A stretch of DNA of 54,977 bases from Candidatus Hydrogenedentota bacterium (GTDB lineage Bacteria; Hydrogenedentota; Hydrogenedentia; Hydrogenedentales; JAEUWI01). Positions 7,332 to 15,894 of this stretch are shown one piece after another. A program made the translations under genes and the position numbers. The stretch spans positions 1 through 54,977 of the forward strand of contig JACPGE010000076.1 in NCBI GenBank assembly GCA_016182605.1, given 5' to 3'. The notes under the pieces are model-generated. The model worked only from the letters and a program-made list of their open reading frames with translations. It ran no database searches and was not told the origin of the DNA. Positions within the stretch are counted from its first letter, which is position 1. The number at the start of each line of letters is the position of its first letter.

Positions 7332-8708
7332 TCAGGGCGGGAGGGAGAGGTCGACTTCGTAGAAGCCTGGTGTGTCGAGGGTGAGTTCTTTCCAGACGCT
7401 GGCGATGGAATCGTATTGTGTGGGGGCATCTGCGTTGCGGCGGAAGCTCATCAGGGCGATCTTGTAGTGGCCCGGTTCTATGCCGTCGAAACGGAAGCGC
7501 GGGTCGGCCCCGAGTGTGATGTTGGCGATTTCCTGTGTGCGGAGTGCGACGGCTTCGTCGAAGGTCTTGGGGTCGATGTCGAGGTCGCCGGGAAGCAGGG
7601 AGACGATGGTGGAGTCGGTCTCGATGTAGCCGCTGGCCTGGCCAACAATGTGCACTGTGGGATCGAAGTTCACGGGCAGCATGGTGGTGGTGTCCACGGA
7701 GAGTTCGAGGGAGAAGTCTTGTTGCATGCCCTCGGGATCGCCGGGGTCGAGGCGAACGGTGACGGTGACCGGGCCGGGAGGCAGGTTGTCGATGGCATAG
7801 CTGCCGTCCACATCGGACATTGTCCCGATGCTGGGTGGCTCCATGCCGGTCGGGAGGGCCACTTCGATCTCTGCGCCGGGATGCGGCGTACCGGCGAGGG
7901 AGATGACGCCTTCGAGTCGCGCCGAAGTGCGCGGGAAATGGAAATCGAGCAGGCTGTTGACGCCGGGGTCCACAGTGAGCGTTTGTTCCATGCTGCGAAT
8001 CGCGTGCCCGGTGATGTCTGGTCCCGCACCTTCCGTAAGCAGGAGCACCGTGATCTCCCCGGGCGGAAGGAGGTCGAGCGCATAGGCGCCGTCTGGGCCG
8101 GTCACGGTTTCAAAGACTTCATTGGCGCTTTGTCCGGTGACGCTGGCTGTAACCTGCGCATTGGGTAGCGGCGTATCGTCGAAGTAGACCGTGCCCTTCA
8201 GTGCGGCGCTTCCCTGGAGCGTGATGGTGACGTGCGCGGTCTCTCCGGACCGCACCTGGACGACCGTCACGCGTGGCAGGAAGGGCGGACGGGAGGCCCA
8301 GAGTTGGATGCTGCCGGAGGGGATTCCAGTGATTTCGAAGCGTCCCATTTCGTCGGAGTAGGCGAGGGGAGGGCGATTTTCGTCGTTGGCGCCCACGCGG
8401 ATGGCGGCGTTGCCCACAGCGTCGCCTTTGAAGAGGACGCGCCCCTTGATGGTGGCGTCGGGGAGCGTGCCGTTCACGCTGGCGAGGGAGGCCGGATCCG
8501 GTGGAGGAGCCTGTGGCGGGTCTGTGGCGGGCGGGGGTGGGGCGGGGCGTTGCGTGGTTTCCACAACCGGCGTGTTGTCCGGGAGGCTGGGAGGCGTGCT
8601 TTCCCGGGGGTGTGGCGGGGTGGTGGGGCCGCGTTGGGTGGAGAGCAAAGCCACGAGCAGTGCCAGCAGCGCGCCCATGGCGGCCAATAGGATGAGGCGT
8701 TTGCTCAT
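7332..8708 (-). CDS. membrane-anchored carboxypeptidase-regulatory-like domain protein
   Basis: 458 residues. An N-terminal anchor (KRLILLAAMGALLALLVALL) is followed by a P/T-rich linker to about residue 80, then four or so beta-sandwich repeats of the CarboxypepD_reg type, seen as ATIKGRVLFKGDAVGNAAI, ALKGTVYFDDTPLPNAQV and RLEGVISLAGTPHPGAEI, each with a DxxGxY/F turn (SDEMGRFEITGI, TGPDGAYALDL, SDVDGSYAIDNL). Such domains bind partners or carbohydrate rather than catalyse. The architecture equals the extracytoplasmic half of the ECF-sigma fusion upstream on the same strand, and the two may be related in origin or in function; that is inference from proximity and likeness. Confidence 0.75.
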   Translation of the reverse strand: MSKRLILLAAMGALLALLVALLSTQRGPTTPPHPRESTPPSLPDNTPVVETTQRPAPPPPATDPPQAPPPDPASLASVNGTLPDATIKGRVLFKGDAVGNAAIRVGANDENRPPLAYSDEMGRFEITGIPSGSIQLWASRPPFLPRVTVVQVRSGETAHVTITLQGSAALKGTVYFDDTPLPNAQVTASVTGQSANEVFETVTGPDGAYALDLLPPGEITVLLLTEGAGPDITGHAIRSMEQTLTVDPGVNSLLDFHFPRTSARLEGVISLAGTPHPGAEIEVALPTGMEPPSIGTMSDVDGSYAIDNLPPGPVTVTVRLDPGDPEGMQQDFSLELSVDTTTMLPVNFDPTVHIVGQASGYIETDSTIVSLLPGDLDIDPKTFDEAVALRTQEIANITLGADPRFRFDGIEPGHYKIALMSFRRNADAPTQYDSIASVWKELTLDTPGFYEVDLSLPP

Positions 8709-8800
8709 TTCATTGTTCCAGACGGCGCTCCGTTTTTGTGGCGGTGCGGTTCAGGAGGATACGGTGCAGCAGCCGCGCGCGGTTTGTCAACGCGGGTGGT

Positions 8801-8880
8801 TCCCGGGGACAGCCCCTCGCCGGTGTGGGATGGTGCTGCGTCATTGGAGATTGCAGCGCCGGCGGGGACAGCCCCCTGGG
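8801..8880. repeat. GGGGACAGCCCC paired repeat, copy 2
   Basis: Motifs at 8805-8816 and 8864-8875 with the same 59-base spacing as copy 1 at 6797-6876, sharing the flanks and the sequence tcgccggtgtgggatggtg. It sits between the divergent ends of the carboxypeptidase-regulatory-like gene and the SRPBCC gene. Confidence 0.6.
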
Positions 8881-8929
8881 TTGAGGGGGACGCCTTTTTG
8901 CTTCGAACGGTATGTGGTTCTTGAGTGCG

Positions 8930-9766
8930 TCAGGGCTCGGGCGCTTCGGGGGCCATGGGGTAGTGGGTGTCCATCCAGGCCTGCCATTTCGGCTGTTCGC
9001 TTGCGGCAATGGCGTTTCCTTGCTCCCCGTAGAGATAGAAGTCGATCACGAGATAGGTCATGCCGCCCATGGGCAGGGCGAAGACCGACGCGATGCCGGG
9101 GCCGGGCTGGTGGATGCGGAGGAGGTAACCGTGCGCGTGGTTGCCATCTCCCAGGAAATCGACCCGGCCGGCCAGGGCAGGTACCGCAGGGGTTGCCGTG
9201 CGATCCTCTCCGGCGGCGGCGTTGCTCAGGCCCAGTGCCGCTTCGTAGGCGGGCCAGACTTCCGCGGCGGACGCGGGAGAGGAGCCCATAACGCGGAACG
9301 CGGCGCAGGTCTGTCCGGCAAATTGATCCAGATAGAGGCGCAGAATGCGGAAGAACCAGGGCCAGCCGTTTTCCCAGGCGCCGAGCTGGCTGTCCCAGTC
9401 GTCGCCACTGGCGAAGAGGCTGTGGACCACGCGCACGGTGCAGGTGCCGCCATCGCGCGTTTCGACGATCCATTCCGTGGCAATGATGGGCGCGTCCGGG
9501 CCTAGGTCGGCGCTCTCCGCGGCGAAGCGGTGGGGAGGATCCCACGCGGTCACGTTCGCGATGGAGTCCATGCTGTTGCCGGGACCGAAGTGGGAGACGA
9601 TCCGGACGGGCTTGCCGTCGCCGTCGAACTCGACTTCGGTGGGCACAAACCAGGCCGACACGCCGGGTCCGGTGGCGATGGCGTTCCAGACGGCTTCCGG
9701 TGTGCCCGGCACATCGATTTCGACGTGGACCGATCTGCGTCCGTCCGGGTGTTTCTCGAAGCTCAT
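8930..9766 (-). CDS. SRPBCC/AHSA1-like domain protein
   Basis: 278 residues. The first 160 residues follow the AHSA1-type START-like fold: EIDVPGTPEAVWNAIATGPGV, then WFVPTEVEFDGDGKPV and VVHSLFASGDDWDSQLGAWENGWPWFF. Such domains bind hydrophobic ligands in a deep pocket. A second, less conserved half (residues about 190-278) has a similar predicted strand pattern and may be a divergent second copy. GGAGG precedes the ATG by eight bases. The ATG overlaps the stop of the ArsR-type gene by four bases, so the pair is translationally coupled; ArsR-SRPBCC pairs are a common two-gene arrangement. Ligand unknown. Confidence 0.8.
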   Translation of the reverse strand: MSFEKHPDGRRSVHVEIDVPGTPEAVWNAIATGPGVSAWFVPTEVEFDGDGKPVRIVSHFGPGNSMDSIANVTAWDPPHRFAAESADLGPDAPIIATEWIVETRDGGTCTVRVVHSLFASGDDWDSQLGAWENGWPWFFRILRLYLDQFAGQTCAAFRVMGSSPASAAEVWPAYEAALGLSNAAAGEDRTATPAVPALAGRVDFLGDGNHAHGYLLRIHQPGPGIASVFALPMGGMTYLVIDFYLYGEQGNAIAASEQPKWQAWMDTHYPMAPEAPEP

Positions 9767-10389
9767 GGGGATTCCTCCGTAGGCACATGGGTTGAATTGG
9801 CAGTGGCTGGGGGTTCCGCCAGAGGGTGGGCCAGCACGACGAGGCGATGGGGGCGGCCGCCGGGTGCGGATTCGTCGTGATAGCGCGCAACGAGGCCCGC
9901 AACGGCAAGGGTGAGCTCCTGGGTGAAGGCGGCGCGTTCGGCGGGGGAGCGGAAGCGGATCATGGTGTCGAGCGAGAGCGTGGCCAGGCGCTGGTTCGTT
10001 TCGCGGGAGAGGCGCATGAGCGCGCCTGCCTCCCGGACGACGCGGGCGGCCAGGGCCACGAGGTAGCCTGCGGAGAGGTGGTCCCCGGTGCGGCCGGGAT
10101 CGGAGGCGGCCTGACCCATGGCGCCGGGGGAGATTACATACGAGGCGGCCGTGGCCACGAGCAGGCGCTCGGTTAGTCCGCCCCACCGGCGTTCTCCGTT
10201 GACGGACACCAGCCCGTGGGCCTCGAGGGCGCGGAGGTGGTAATTGACTTTCTGGCGGGTCAGGCCGAGGCGTGCTGCCAGGGCCGCTGCGGAGGCCGGC
10301 GACGCGAGTTCGGCGAGGAGCCGGCTTCGGACGGGTTCGAGGGCGACGGCGGCGGCGGCGGGATTTTCGATGACTTCGATGTCGTGCAT
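9763..10389 (-). CDS. ArsR-type HTH transcriptional regulator
   Basis: 208 residues. A winged-helix domain occupies residues about 15-70 (VRSRLLAELASPASAAALA, then ARLGLTRQKVNYHLRALEAHGLV). The remaining 130 residues are helical and probably form a dimerisation or effector domain, as in the longer ArsR-like regulators paired with SRPBCC proteins. No cysteine pair typical of metal-sensing ArsR is present in the recognition helix, so a metal ligand is unlikely. It heads a two-gene operon whose promoter is overlapped by a palindrome (10403-10426), fitting autorepression. The ATG is only six bases from the -10 box, so the mRNA is probably leaderless or nearly so. Confidence 0.85.
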   Translation of the reverse strand: MHDIEVIENPAAAAVALEPVRSRLLAELASPASAAALAARLGLTRQKVNYHLRALEAHGLVSVNGERRWGGLTERLLVATAASYVISPGAMGQAASDPGRTGDHLSAGYLVALAARVVREAGALMRLSRETNQRLATLSLDTMIRFRSPAERAAFTQELTLAVAGLVARYHDESAPGGRPHRLVVLAHPLAEPPATANSTHVPTEESP

Positions 10390-10395
10390 GGCGGG

Positions 10396-10424
10396 ATCGT
10401 AGCATTGACAACTTTATTTGTCAA
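10396..10424 (-). promoter_or_regulatory. promoter of the arsR-SRPBCC operon
   Basis: On the minus strand TTGACA (10424-10419), a 17-base spacer and TACGAT (10401-10396) form a near-consensus sigma70 promoter. The start codon follows six bases later, so transcription would begin at or very near the ATG. Confidence 0.7.
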
Positions 10425-10426
10425 TG
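10403..10426. promoter_or_regulatory. palindromic operator overlapping the arsR promoter
   Basis: Perfect 9-bp arms cattgacaa (10403-10411) and ttgtcaatg (10418-10426) flank a six-base AT-rich centre. The palindrome covers the -35 box and most of the spacer, so a bound dimer would block RNA polymerase. The ArsR-type protein encoded just downstream is the likely ligand-responsive repressor; this is inference from position. Confidence 0.65.
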
Positions 10427-10443
10427 GTTGGGATGACGATTTT

Positions 10444-10549
10444 CGTTCCCACGGTCTTCCGGGGGAGCGTGTAATTGTATGTGAAAATCGTATGCATTCC
10501 AACGGAGGACCGTGGGAACGAGAGCTGAACGGGGGACCATGGGAACGAG
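10444..10549. repeat. inverted and direct repeats of cgttcccacggtc
   Basis: cgttcccacggtc at 10444-10456 is exactly inverted at 10508-10520. The latter unit, 10501-10522, recurs directly at 10528-10549 with two changes (aacgg[a/g]ggacc[g/a]tgggaacgag). The arrangement is REP-like. It lies in the 10390-10775 gap, which otherwise holds only the promoters described. Confidence 0.5.
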
Positions 10550-10674
10550 TGTTGGCTTGGGCGGGGCTCTTGACGGGGCGTAAGGCGCGTGGATTGGGGG
10601 GATTGCATTGAGGGCGGCGACCGGAGTATTTTGTCCGGGTCGGGGCTTGGCCGACAGGTGTTTGTCCAAGGGGC

Positions 10675-10703
10675 TGGACAACCTACCTACCGTTTGGTAT
10701 AAT
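10675..10703 (+). promoter_or_regulatory. promoter of the etf operon
   Basis: TGGACA (10675-10680), a 17-base spacer and a perfect TATAAT (10698-10703) lie 72 bases before the etfB start. This is the strongest sigma70-like promoter seen in the window. Confidence 0.75.
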
Positions 10704-10775
10704 TCCGAAGTCAGTGGCTTGAAGGCGTTGCGGTGAAGGCTGGGCGGGTGCCCGGTGTGTCCATAAGGAGGTCTT

Positions 10776-11552
10776 GTGAAGATAGCAGTATTGATTAAGC
10801 GGGTGCCGGATACGGCATCGGTTTTCGCGATCAACCCGGACCAGAAGTCCGTGGCGACAGACAAATTGAAGTTTGTGATGAGCCCGTACGACGAGCATGC
10901 GGTGGAGGAGGCGATCAAGCTGAAAGAGGCGAATGGTGCGGATGTGGTGGTGGTGAGTCTGGGGCCCGACTCGGCGAAGGAAGTGATGCGCACGGCGCTG
11001 GCTATGGGGGCGGATGAAGGCCTCCTGGTTACGGGCGCGGGCACGGACAGCCTGACGAGCAAGGGCGTGGCGGAAGCGCTGGCGGCGGCAGTGAAGTCGA
11101 TCGGTGCGGAACTGGTGTTTGCGGGGAAGCAGGCGGTGGATGACGATGCGTCGCAGGTGGCGGAGCGCGTAGCGGAGTTGCTGGAGATGGCGCACGCGTC
11201 GGTGGTGACGAAATTTGAATTGAACGGCGGCACGGCGGTGGTGAACCGGGAAATTGAAGGCGGGAGCTACACGCTGGAACTGCCCTTGCCGGCGGTGATC
11301 ACGATTGAGAAGGGTATCAACACGCCGCGCTATCCGACGCTGCCGAACATCATGAAGGCGAAGAAGAAGCCGATCGCGGAGAAGAGTCTGGCCGATCTGG
11401 GGCTGAGCGCGGAAGCGCTGGCGCCGGGGGTGGTGCTGGAGAGTCTTTCGCTGCCGCGGCAGAACCGGCGCAACCACATTATTGATGGCGACACCCCGGC
11501 GCGGGTGAACGAGTTGATCCGGCTTCTGAAAGAAGAAGAGAAGGCGCTCTAG
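10776..11552 (+). CDS. etfB: electron transfer flavoprotein subunit beta
   Basis: 258 residues, starting at GTG with AGGAGGT six bases upstream. EtfB forms a heterodimer with EtfA and carries electrons from acyl-CoA and related dehydrogenases. The opening KIAVLIKRVPDTA, the MSPYDEHAVEEAIKLKE block and GADEGLLV.GAGTDSL-like pattern followed by FAGKQAVDDDASQV are typical of EtfB; the later RNRRNHIIDGDTPARVNELI-type tail is seen as RQNRRNHIIDGD. It is the first gene of a five-gene operon with etfA, a membrane Fe-S oxidoreductase and two acyl-CoA dehydrogenases, which implies a respiratory rather than bifurcating role. Confidence 0.95.
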   Translation: MKIAVLIKRVPDTASVFAINPDQKSVATDKLKFVMSPYDEHAVEEAIKLKEANGADVVVVSLGPDSAKEVMRTALAMGADEGLLVTGAGTDSLTSKGVAEALAAAVKSIGAELVFAGKQAVDDDASQVAERVAELLEMAHASVVTKFELNGGTAVVNREIEGGSYTLELPLPAVITIEKGINTPRYPTLPNIMKAKKKPIAEKSLADLGLSAEALAPGVVLESLSLPRQNRRNHIIDGDTPARVNELIRLLKEEEKAL

Positions 11553-11644
11553 GCGCGCGCAGGGGGAGGCGCCCCTTGCACCGAGGACCGAAACAACGAA
11601 CTGCATTCACACCCGCGCGGGGTTGATGGATAAAGGAGCCTGGA

Positions 11645-12610
11645 ATGAGCGTGTTGGTATTGCTGGAACAACGGGGCGAGTTGAAGCCGTGTGCGCTGGA
11701 AGCCGCGACGATTGCGGGGCAGATCGCAAAGGCCTCGGGCATGGCGCTGAATGCGTGCTACATCGGGCAGTCCCTGAGCGATCAGGCGGAGTCCCTCAAG
11801 GGCTTCGGCATTGAGAAGGTCTACGCGTACGAGAACGCCAGCCTCTCGCACTACTCCAACGACGGCTATGTGCCGATTGTGCGCGACCTGGTGAACGAAC
11901 TGGGCGCCAAGGTGATCATTGGCAGTTCGTCCGCGCTGGGCAAGGAATTTTGCGCATCGGTGGCGGCGCGTCTTGGCGCGGAACTGGTGCAGGATGCGAT
12001 CGGTCTGGGCTGGGACGGCGGATTGAAGGCGACGAAGCCGCTCTACGCGGGCAAGGTGATCAGCGAGACGAAGATCACGACCTTTCCGGCGATGGCCTCT
12101 GTACGTCCGAACGTGATATCGATCGAGCGCAATGGCGACGGCGCGCCCGAACTGGTGAAGCGCGACATGCCGCAGGTATCGCTGCGCACGGTGCTGAAGG
12201 AGGCGGCGCAGGCCACTGCGGGCACGATAGAGTTGACCGAAGCGAAGGTGGTGGTATCCGGCGGGCGCGGCATTGGCGGCCCGGAGAACTGGCCGGTGAT
12301 CGAAGATCTGGCGAAGGCCCTGGGCGCGGCCGCGGGTGCGAGCCGTGCGGTGGTGGATGCGGGCTGGGTGCACCATTCGCATCAGGTGGGTCAGACCGGC
12401 AAGGTGGTGAGCCCGGACATTTATGTGGCGTGCGGCATATCGGGTGCGATCCAGCACCAGGCAGGGATGCGCACCTCGAAGATTATTGTAGCGATCAACA
12501 AGGATCCCGAGGCCAACATTTTCAAGATTTGCGATTATGGCATTGTGGGCGATTTGTTTGAAGTTTGTCCGCTGCTTGCGGCGGAAGTACGGAAGGTGCG
12601 CGCCTCATGA
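11645..12610 (+). CDS. etfA: electron transfer flavoprotein subunit alpha
   Basis: 321 residues with an AAAGGAG ribosome binding site. It opens VLVLLEQRGELKPCALEAAT, and the C-terminal FAD domain carries the signature VVVSGGRGIGGPENW and then GASRAVVDAGWVHHSHQVGQTG and PDIYVACGISGAIQHQAGM, where the FAD is bound. EtfA pairs with EtfB from the gene 92 bases upstream. Its stop overlaps the start of the membrane Fe-S oxidoreductase gene by four bases (ATGA), so electrons from Etf are most likely passed directly to that enzyme. Confidence 0.96.
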   Translation: MSVLVLLEQRGELKPCALEAATIAGQIAKASGMALNACYIGQSLSDQAESLKGFGIEKVYAYENASLSHYSNDGYVPIVRDLVNELGAKVIIGSSSALGKEFCASVAARLGAELVQDAIGLGWDGGLKATKPLYAGKVISETKITTFPAMASVRPNVISIERNGDGAPELVKRDMPQVSLRTVLKEAAQATAGTIELTEAKVVVSGGRGIGGPENWPVIEDLAKALGAAAGASRAVVDAGWVHHSHQVGQTGKVVSPDIYVACGISGAIQHQAGMRTSKIIVAINKDPEANIFKICDYGIVGDLFEVCPLLAAEVRKVRAS

Positions 12611-14610
12611 CGCTGGACGGGTTTGTACTGCTGACGCTGATCATTGTAGCCCACCTGATTTTCGCGATCCGGTTGATCAATGTGTATCAGTGGGTGAACC
12701 TGGGTCAGGGCAGCCTGGCTTGGGATCGCATTCCCGAACGCATGAACGATTTGTTCGTGAAGGGCTTTGGCCAGAAGCTCGTATTGAGGAAGAAATCGGG
12801 CATCGGCCATGCGCTCATCTTCTGGGGATTCTTCGTACTGACCTTTGGAACCATTGAGGGCCTCGTTAGCGGGGTCCTTTTTGATTTCTCTTTTGCGTTT
12901 CTTGGGCCGATCTGGTGGTTCATGAACACCTGCCAGGATTTCTTTGGCGCGCTGGTGATGATCGCCTTGGGGGCGGCGCTCTACCGGCGGCTGATTATCC
13001 GCCCGAAGCGCCTTGAAGGGCCGTTTTCCCACACGCTGGACGCGCTCTTTATCATCGGCCTGATCGCCCTGCTGATCGTGGCCTTTTATGCGATGCAGAT
13101 CATCGCGCCGAAGCCCGGTTTCACGCCGGTGGCGGATGGCCTGCGCGCGATGCTCGGCATCACGGGTCCGCTCGGCAAGGAAGCCTACCCGGTGGCGTTC
13201 CACAGCTTTCACTGGCTGCACAACCTGATAGTGCTCGGCTTTCTCGTGTACATTCCGTTCTCCAAGCACCTTCACATTATCACCGCATTGCCGAACCTGT
13301 TTTTCCGGCAGGAGCGCGTGCGTGGCCGCATCCCGAATCTCGACATGGAGAATGAGAGCGCGGAGAGCTTTGGCATCGTGAAGATTACGGACTTCACGAA
13401 GAAGGAACTGCTCGACCTGGCCTCGTGCACGGAGTGCGGTCGCTGCCAGGAGGCCTGCCCGGCCTACAACACGGGCAAGCCGTTGAGTCCGAAGAAGGTT
13501 GTGCTCGACCTGAAAGACTATCTTTTTGAAGTGGGTCCGAAGTTGTTGCACCATCCCGGGGCCGAGCTGGAGAAGCAGCTCTACGGCGATGTGATTGCGC
13601 ACGACGTGCTTTGGGCCTGCACGTCCTGTTTTGCGTGTGAGGAGGCGTGTCCGGTGGAGATCCAGCCGATGAGCAAACTGCTCGGGATCCGTCAGGCGCG
13701 CGTGCTGATGGAAGGCGATTTTCCGGAAGAGGCGCAGAATGCATTGCGCAATATCGAGACGCAGAGCAATCCTTGGAACCTGCCCCAGGAAGAGCGCGGG
13801 AAATGGGCCGAAGGGCTCGATATCCAGACCCTCGCGGAGAACGCGGAGGTGGAGTATTTGTTCTTCACCGGTTGCGCGGGCGCCTACGATCAGCGGTACA
13901 TCAACGTGACCCGATCGCTGGCGCTGCTTTTCCGTCACGCGGGCGTGTCCTTTGGAATTCTGGGCAACGAGGAATGCTGCACGGGCGATTCGGCGAAGCG
14001 CGTGGGCAACGAGTACCTCGCTCAGACGCTTGCGCAGCAAAACGTGGACACCTTCAACGGCTACGGCGTGAAGAAGGTGGTGACGGCGTGTCCGCACTGC
14101 TTCAATGCGATCAAGAACGAATTCCCCCAGTTGGGCGGCCACTATGAGGTGATTCATCACAGCGAGTTGATCAACGACCTCATCAAGGAGGGCAAGTTGA
14201 AGCCCGATGCGAAGGCGCTGGCGGACGGCGGCTACACCTACCACGATTCGTGTTACCTCGCGCGCTACAACGGCGTGATGGATGCGCCGCGCGACGTGGT
14301 GGCCCGGGTTACCGGCAAGCCGGTGACGGAGATGGAGCGCACGCGGAGCAACGGCTTCTGCTGCGGTGCGGGCGGCGGGCGCATGTGGATGGAGGAGAAG
14401 ATCGGCAAGGCCATCAACCAGGAGCGCGCGCAGGAAGCCCTGCGCACGGGCGCGAAGACCATTGCGACGGCCTGTCCCTTCTGCATGACGATGATCACGG
14501 ATGGGGTGAAGCACGAAGGGCGCGAAGATGTGCAGGTGAAGGATGTGGCGGAGATCCTGGCGGAGGTGATGCATTTGGAGACGGGTCAGCGGAAGACGAC
14601 AGACGCGTAA
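12607..14610 (+). CDS. membrane Fe-S Etf:quinone oxidoreductase
   Basis: 667 residues. The N-terminal 230 residues contain about five to six membrane helices (LLTLIIVAHLIFAIRLI, HALIFWGFFVLTFGTIEG, LDALFIIGLIALLIVAFY, LHNLIVLGFLVYIPFS) of the nitrate-reductase-gamma type that binds heme b in relatives. Two 4Fe-4S sites follow (CTECGRCQEACPAYN and CTSCFACEEACPVE), then two cysteine-rich CCG domains (NEECCTGD, SNGFCCGAGGGRMW). This architecture is the EtfAB:(mena)quinone oxidoreductase that passes electrons from Etf to the membrane quinone pool in bacteria lacking the classical single-chain EtfQO. Position directly after etfA, with a four-base overlap, supports that partner. The quinone type is not known. 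Confidence 0.88.
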   Translation: MTLDGFVLLTLIIVAHLIFAIRLINVYQWVNLGQGSLAWDRIPERMNDLFVKGFGQKLVLRKKSGIGHALIFWGFFVLTFGTIEGLVSGVLFDFSFAFLGPIWWFMNTCQDFFGALVMIALGAALYRRLIIRPKRLEGPFSHTLDALFIIGLIALLIVAFYAMQIIAPKPGFTPVADGLRAMLGITGPLGKEAYPVAFHSFHWLHNLIVLGFLVYIPFSKHLHIITALPNLFFRQERVRGRIPNLDMENESAESFGIVKITDFTKKELLDLASCTECGRCQEACPAYNTGKPLSPKKVVLDLKDYLFEVGPKLLHHPGAELEKQLYGDVIAHDVLWACTSCFACEEACPVEIQPMSKLLGIRQARVLMEGDFPEEAQNALRNIETQSNPWNLPQEERGKWAEGLDIQTLAENAEVEYLFFTGCAGAYDQRYINVTRSLALLFRHAGVSFGILGNEECCTGDSAKRVGNEYLAQTLAQQNVDTFNGYGVKKVVTACPHCFNAIKNEFPQLGGHYEVIHHSELINDLIKEGKLKPDAKALADGGYTYHDSCYLARYNGVMDAPRDVVARVTGKPVTEMERTRSNGFCCGAGGGRMWMEEKIGKAINQERAQEALRTGAKTIATACPFCMTMITDGVKHEGREDVQVKDVAEILAEVMHLETGQRKTTDA

Positions 14611-14644
14611 ATCAAATCTGAACGGGCAGTCAGGAGAGCGCGAA

Positions 14645-15787
14645 ATGCCAAAGGCCTTCTTTGAAGAAGAGCACAAGATGTTTCGCGAAAGCGTGCGGCG
14701 CTTTTGCGAGACGGAAATTGTGCCGTACCATGCTCAGTGGGAGAAAGACGGCCAGGTATCGCGCGAGGTCTGGCGCAAGGCCGGAGAAAACGGATTCCTG
14801 TGCATGCAGGCTCCGGAGGCCTACGGCGGGATCGGGCTCAACGATTTCCGCTACAACCAGATACTCGGCGAGGAACTGATCCGCGTCGGCGCGCACGGCC
14901 CGGGCTTCTCGCTGCAGAACGACATCATCCTTCCCTATATTCTCAATTATGGCACGGAAGAGCAGAAGCGGAGCATGCTGCCCGGCATGATATCCGGCGA
15001 GATGATCGTGGCGATTGCCATGAGCGAGCCGAATACCGGCAGCGATCTGGCGGGGATCCAGACGACCGCGAAGAAGATGGGCGATCGCTATCTCATCAAT
15101 GGTCAGAAGACCTTCATCACAAACGGGATACTCTCCGATGTGGTGATTGTGGTCTGCAAGACGGACTTGGAGGCGGGCCATGCGGGAACGAGTCTGATCC
15201 TCGTTGAGAAGAGCCGCGAAGGCTTCGCGCCGCCGCGCAAGCTTGAAAAGATGGGCATGGCCGCGCAGGACACCTCGGAGCTTTTCTTTGAAAACGTGGA
15301 GGTGCCGGTATCCAACCTGCTGGGCACGGAGAACCACGGCTTTTTCCATCTTATGACGCAGTTGCCGCAGGAGCGGCTTTCGATAGCGTGCGTGGCCGTG
15401 GCCGCGTGCGAGTGTGCGCTGGAGATGACGGTAAAGTATTGCCACGAGCGCAAGGCGTTTGGCCGCGAAATTGGCAAGTTTCAGCACAACCGCTTTACCC
15501 TCGCGGAGATGAAGACGGAGACCGAGATTGCGCGGGTATTCCTGAACCATTGCGTGGAGTTGCTGAACGAAGGGGAGTTGAGCACGGAGAAGGCGGCGAT
15601 GGCGAAGTGGTGGACGACGGAATTGCAGAAGAAGGTGATCGATCAGTGCGTGCAGTTGCACGGCGGCTATGGCTACATGATGGAGTATCCCATCGCGAAG
15701 GCCTACATAGACAGCCGTGCGCAGACGATCTATGCGGGCACGACGGAGATCATGAAGGAGATTATCGGCCGCGCCATGGGCTTCTAG
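14645..15787 (+). CDS. acyl-CoA dehydrogenase
   Basis: 380 residues, the normal length for a four-helix-bundle FAD acyl-CoA dehydrogenase that introduces the alpha-beta double bond and hands electrons to Etf. The flavin motif is AIAMSEPNTGSDLAGIQTTA, the middle-domain block is FFENVEVPVSNLLG, and the CoA/FAD region RKAFGREIGKFQHNRFTLAEMKTE. At the place where medium-chain enzymes carry the catalytic glutamate it reads IYAGTTEIMKE, so the base must come from elsewhere; long-chain and isovaleryl-CoA enzymes use a glutamate in the helix before RKAFG, and here CECALEMT offers one. Long- or branched-chain substrates are therefore more likely. It is 34 bases after the Fe-S oxidoreductase gene. Confidence 0.92.
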   Translation: MPKAFFEEEHKMFRESVRRFCETEIVPYHAQWEKDGQVSREVWRKAGENGFLCMQAPEAYGGIGLNDFRYNQILGEELIRVGAHGPGFSLQNDIILPYILNYGTEEQKRSMLPGMISGEMIVAIAMSEPNTGSDLAGIQTTAKKMGDRYLINGQKTFITNGILSDVVIVVCKTDLEAGHAGTSLILVEKSREGFAPPRKLEKMGMAAQDTSELFFENVEVPVSNLLGTENHGFFHLMTQLPQERLSIACVAVAACECALEMTVKYCHERKAFGREIGKFQHNRFTLAEMKTETEIARVFLNHCVELLNEGELSTEKAAMAKWWTTELQKKVIDQCVQLHGGYGYMMEYPIAKAYIDSRAQTIYAGTTEIMKEIIGRAMGF

Positions 15788-15894
15788 CCGGGCGCGTGGA
15801 GTTCGGTCCGCCACTTTGGCGTCCCGAGTGTAGAACGAACGGTAAATAGGATCGGCGCCGTGGCGGCGCTGTGAACCCGGGAGAGCACAGTATC

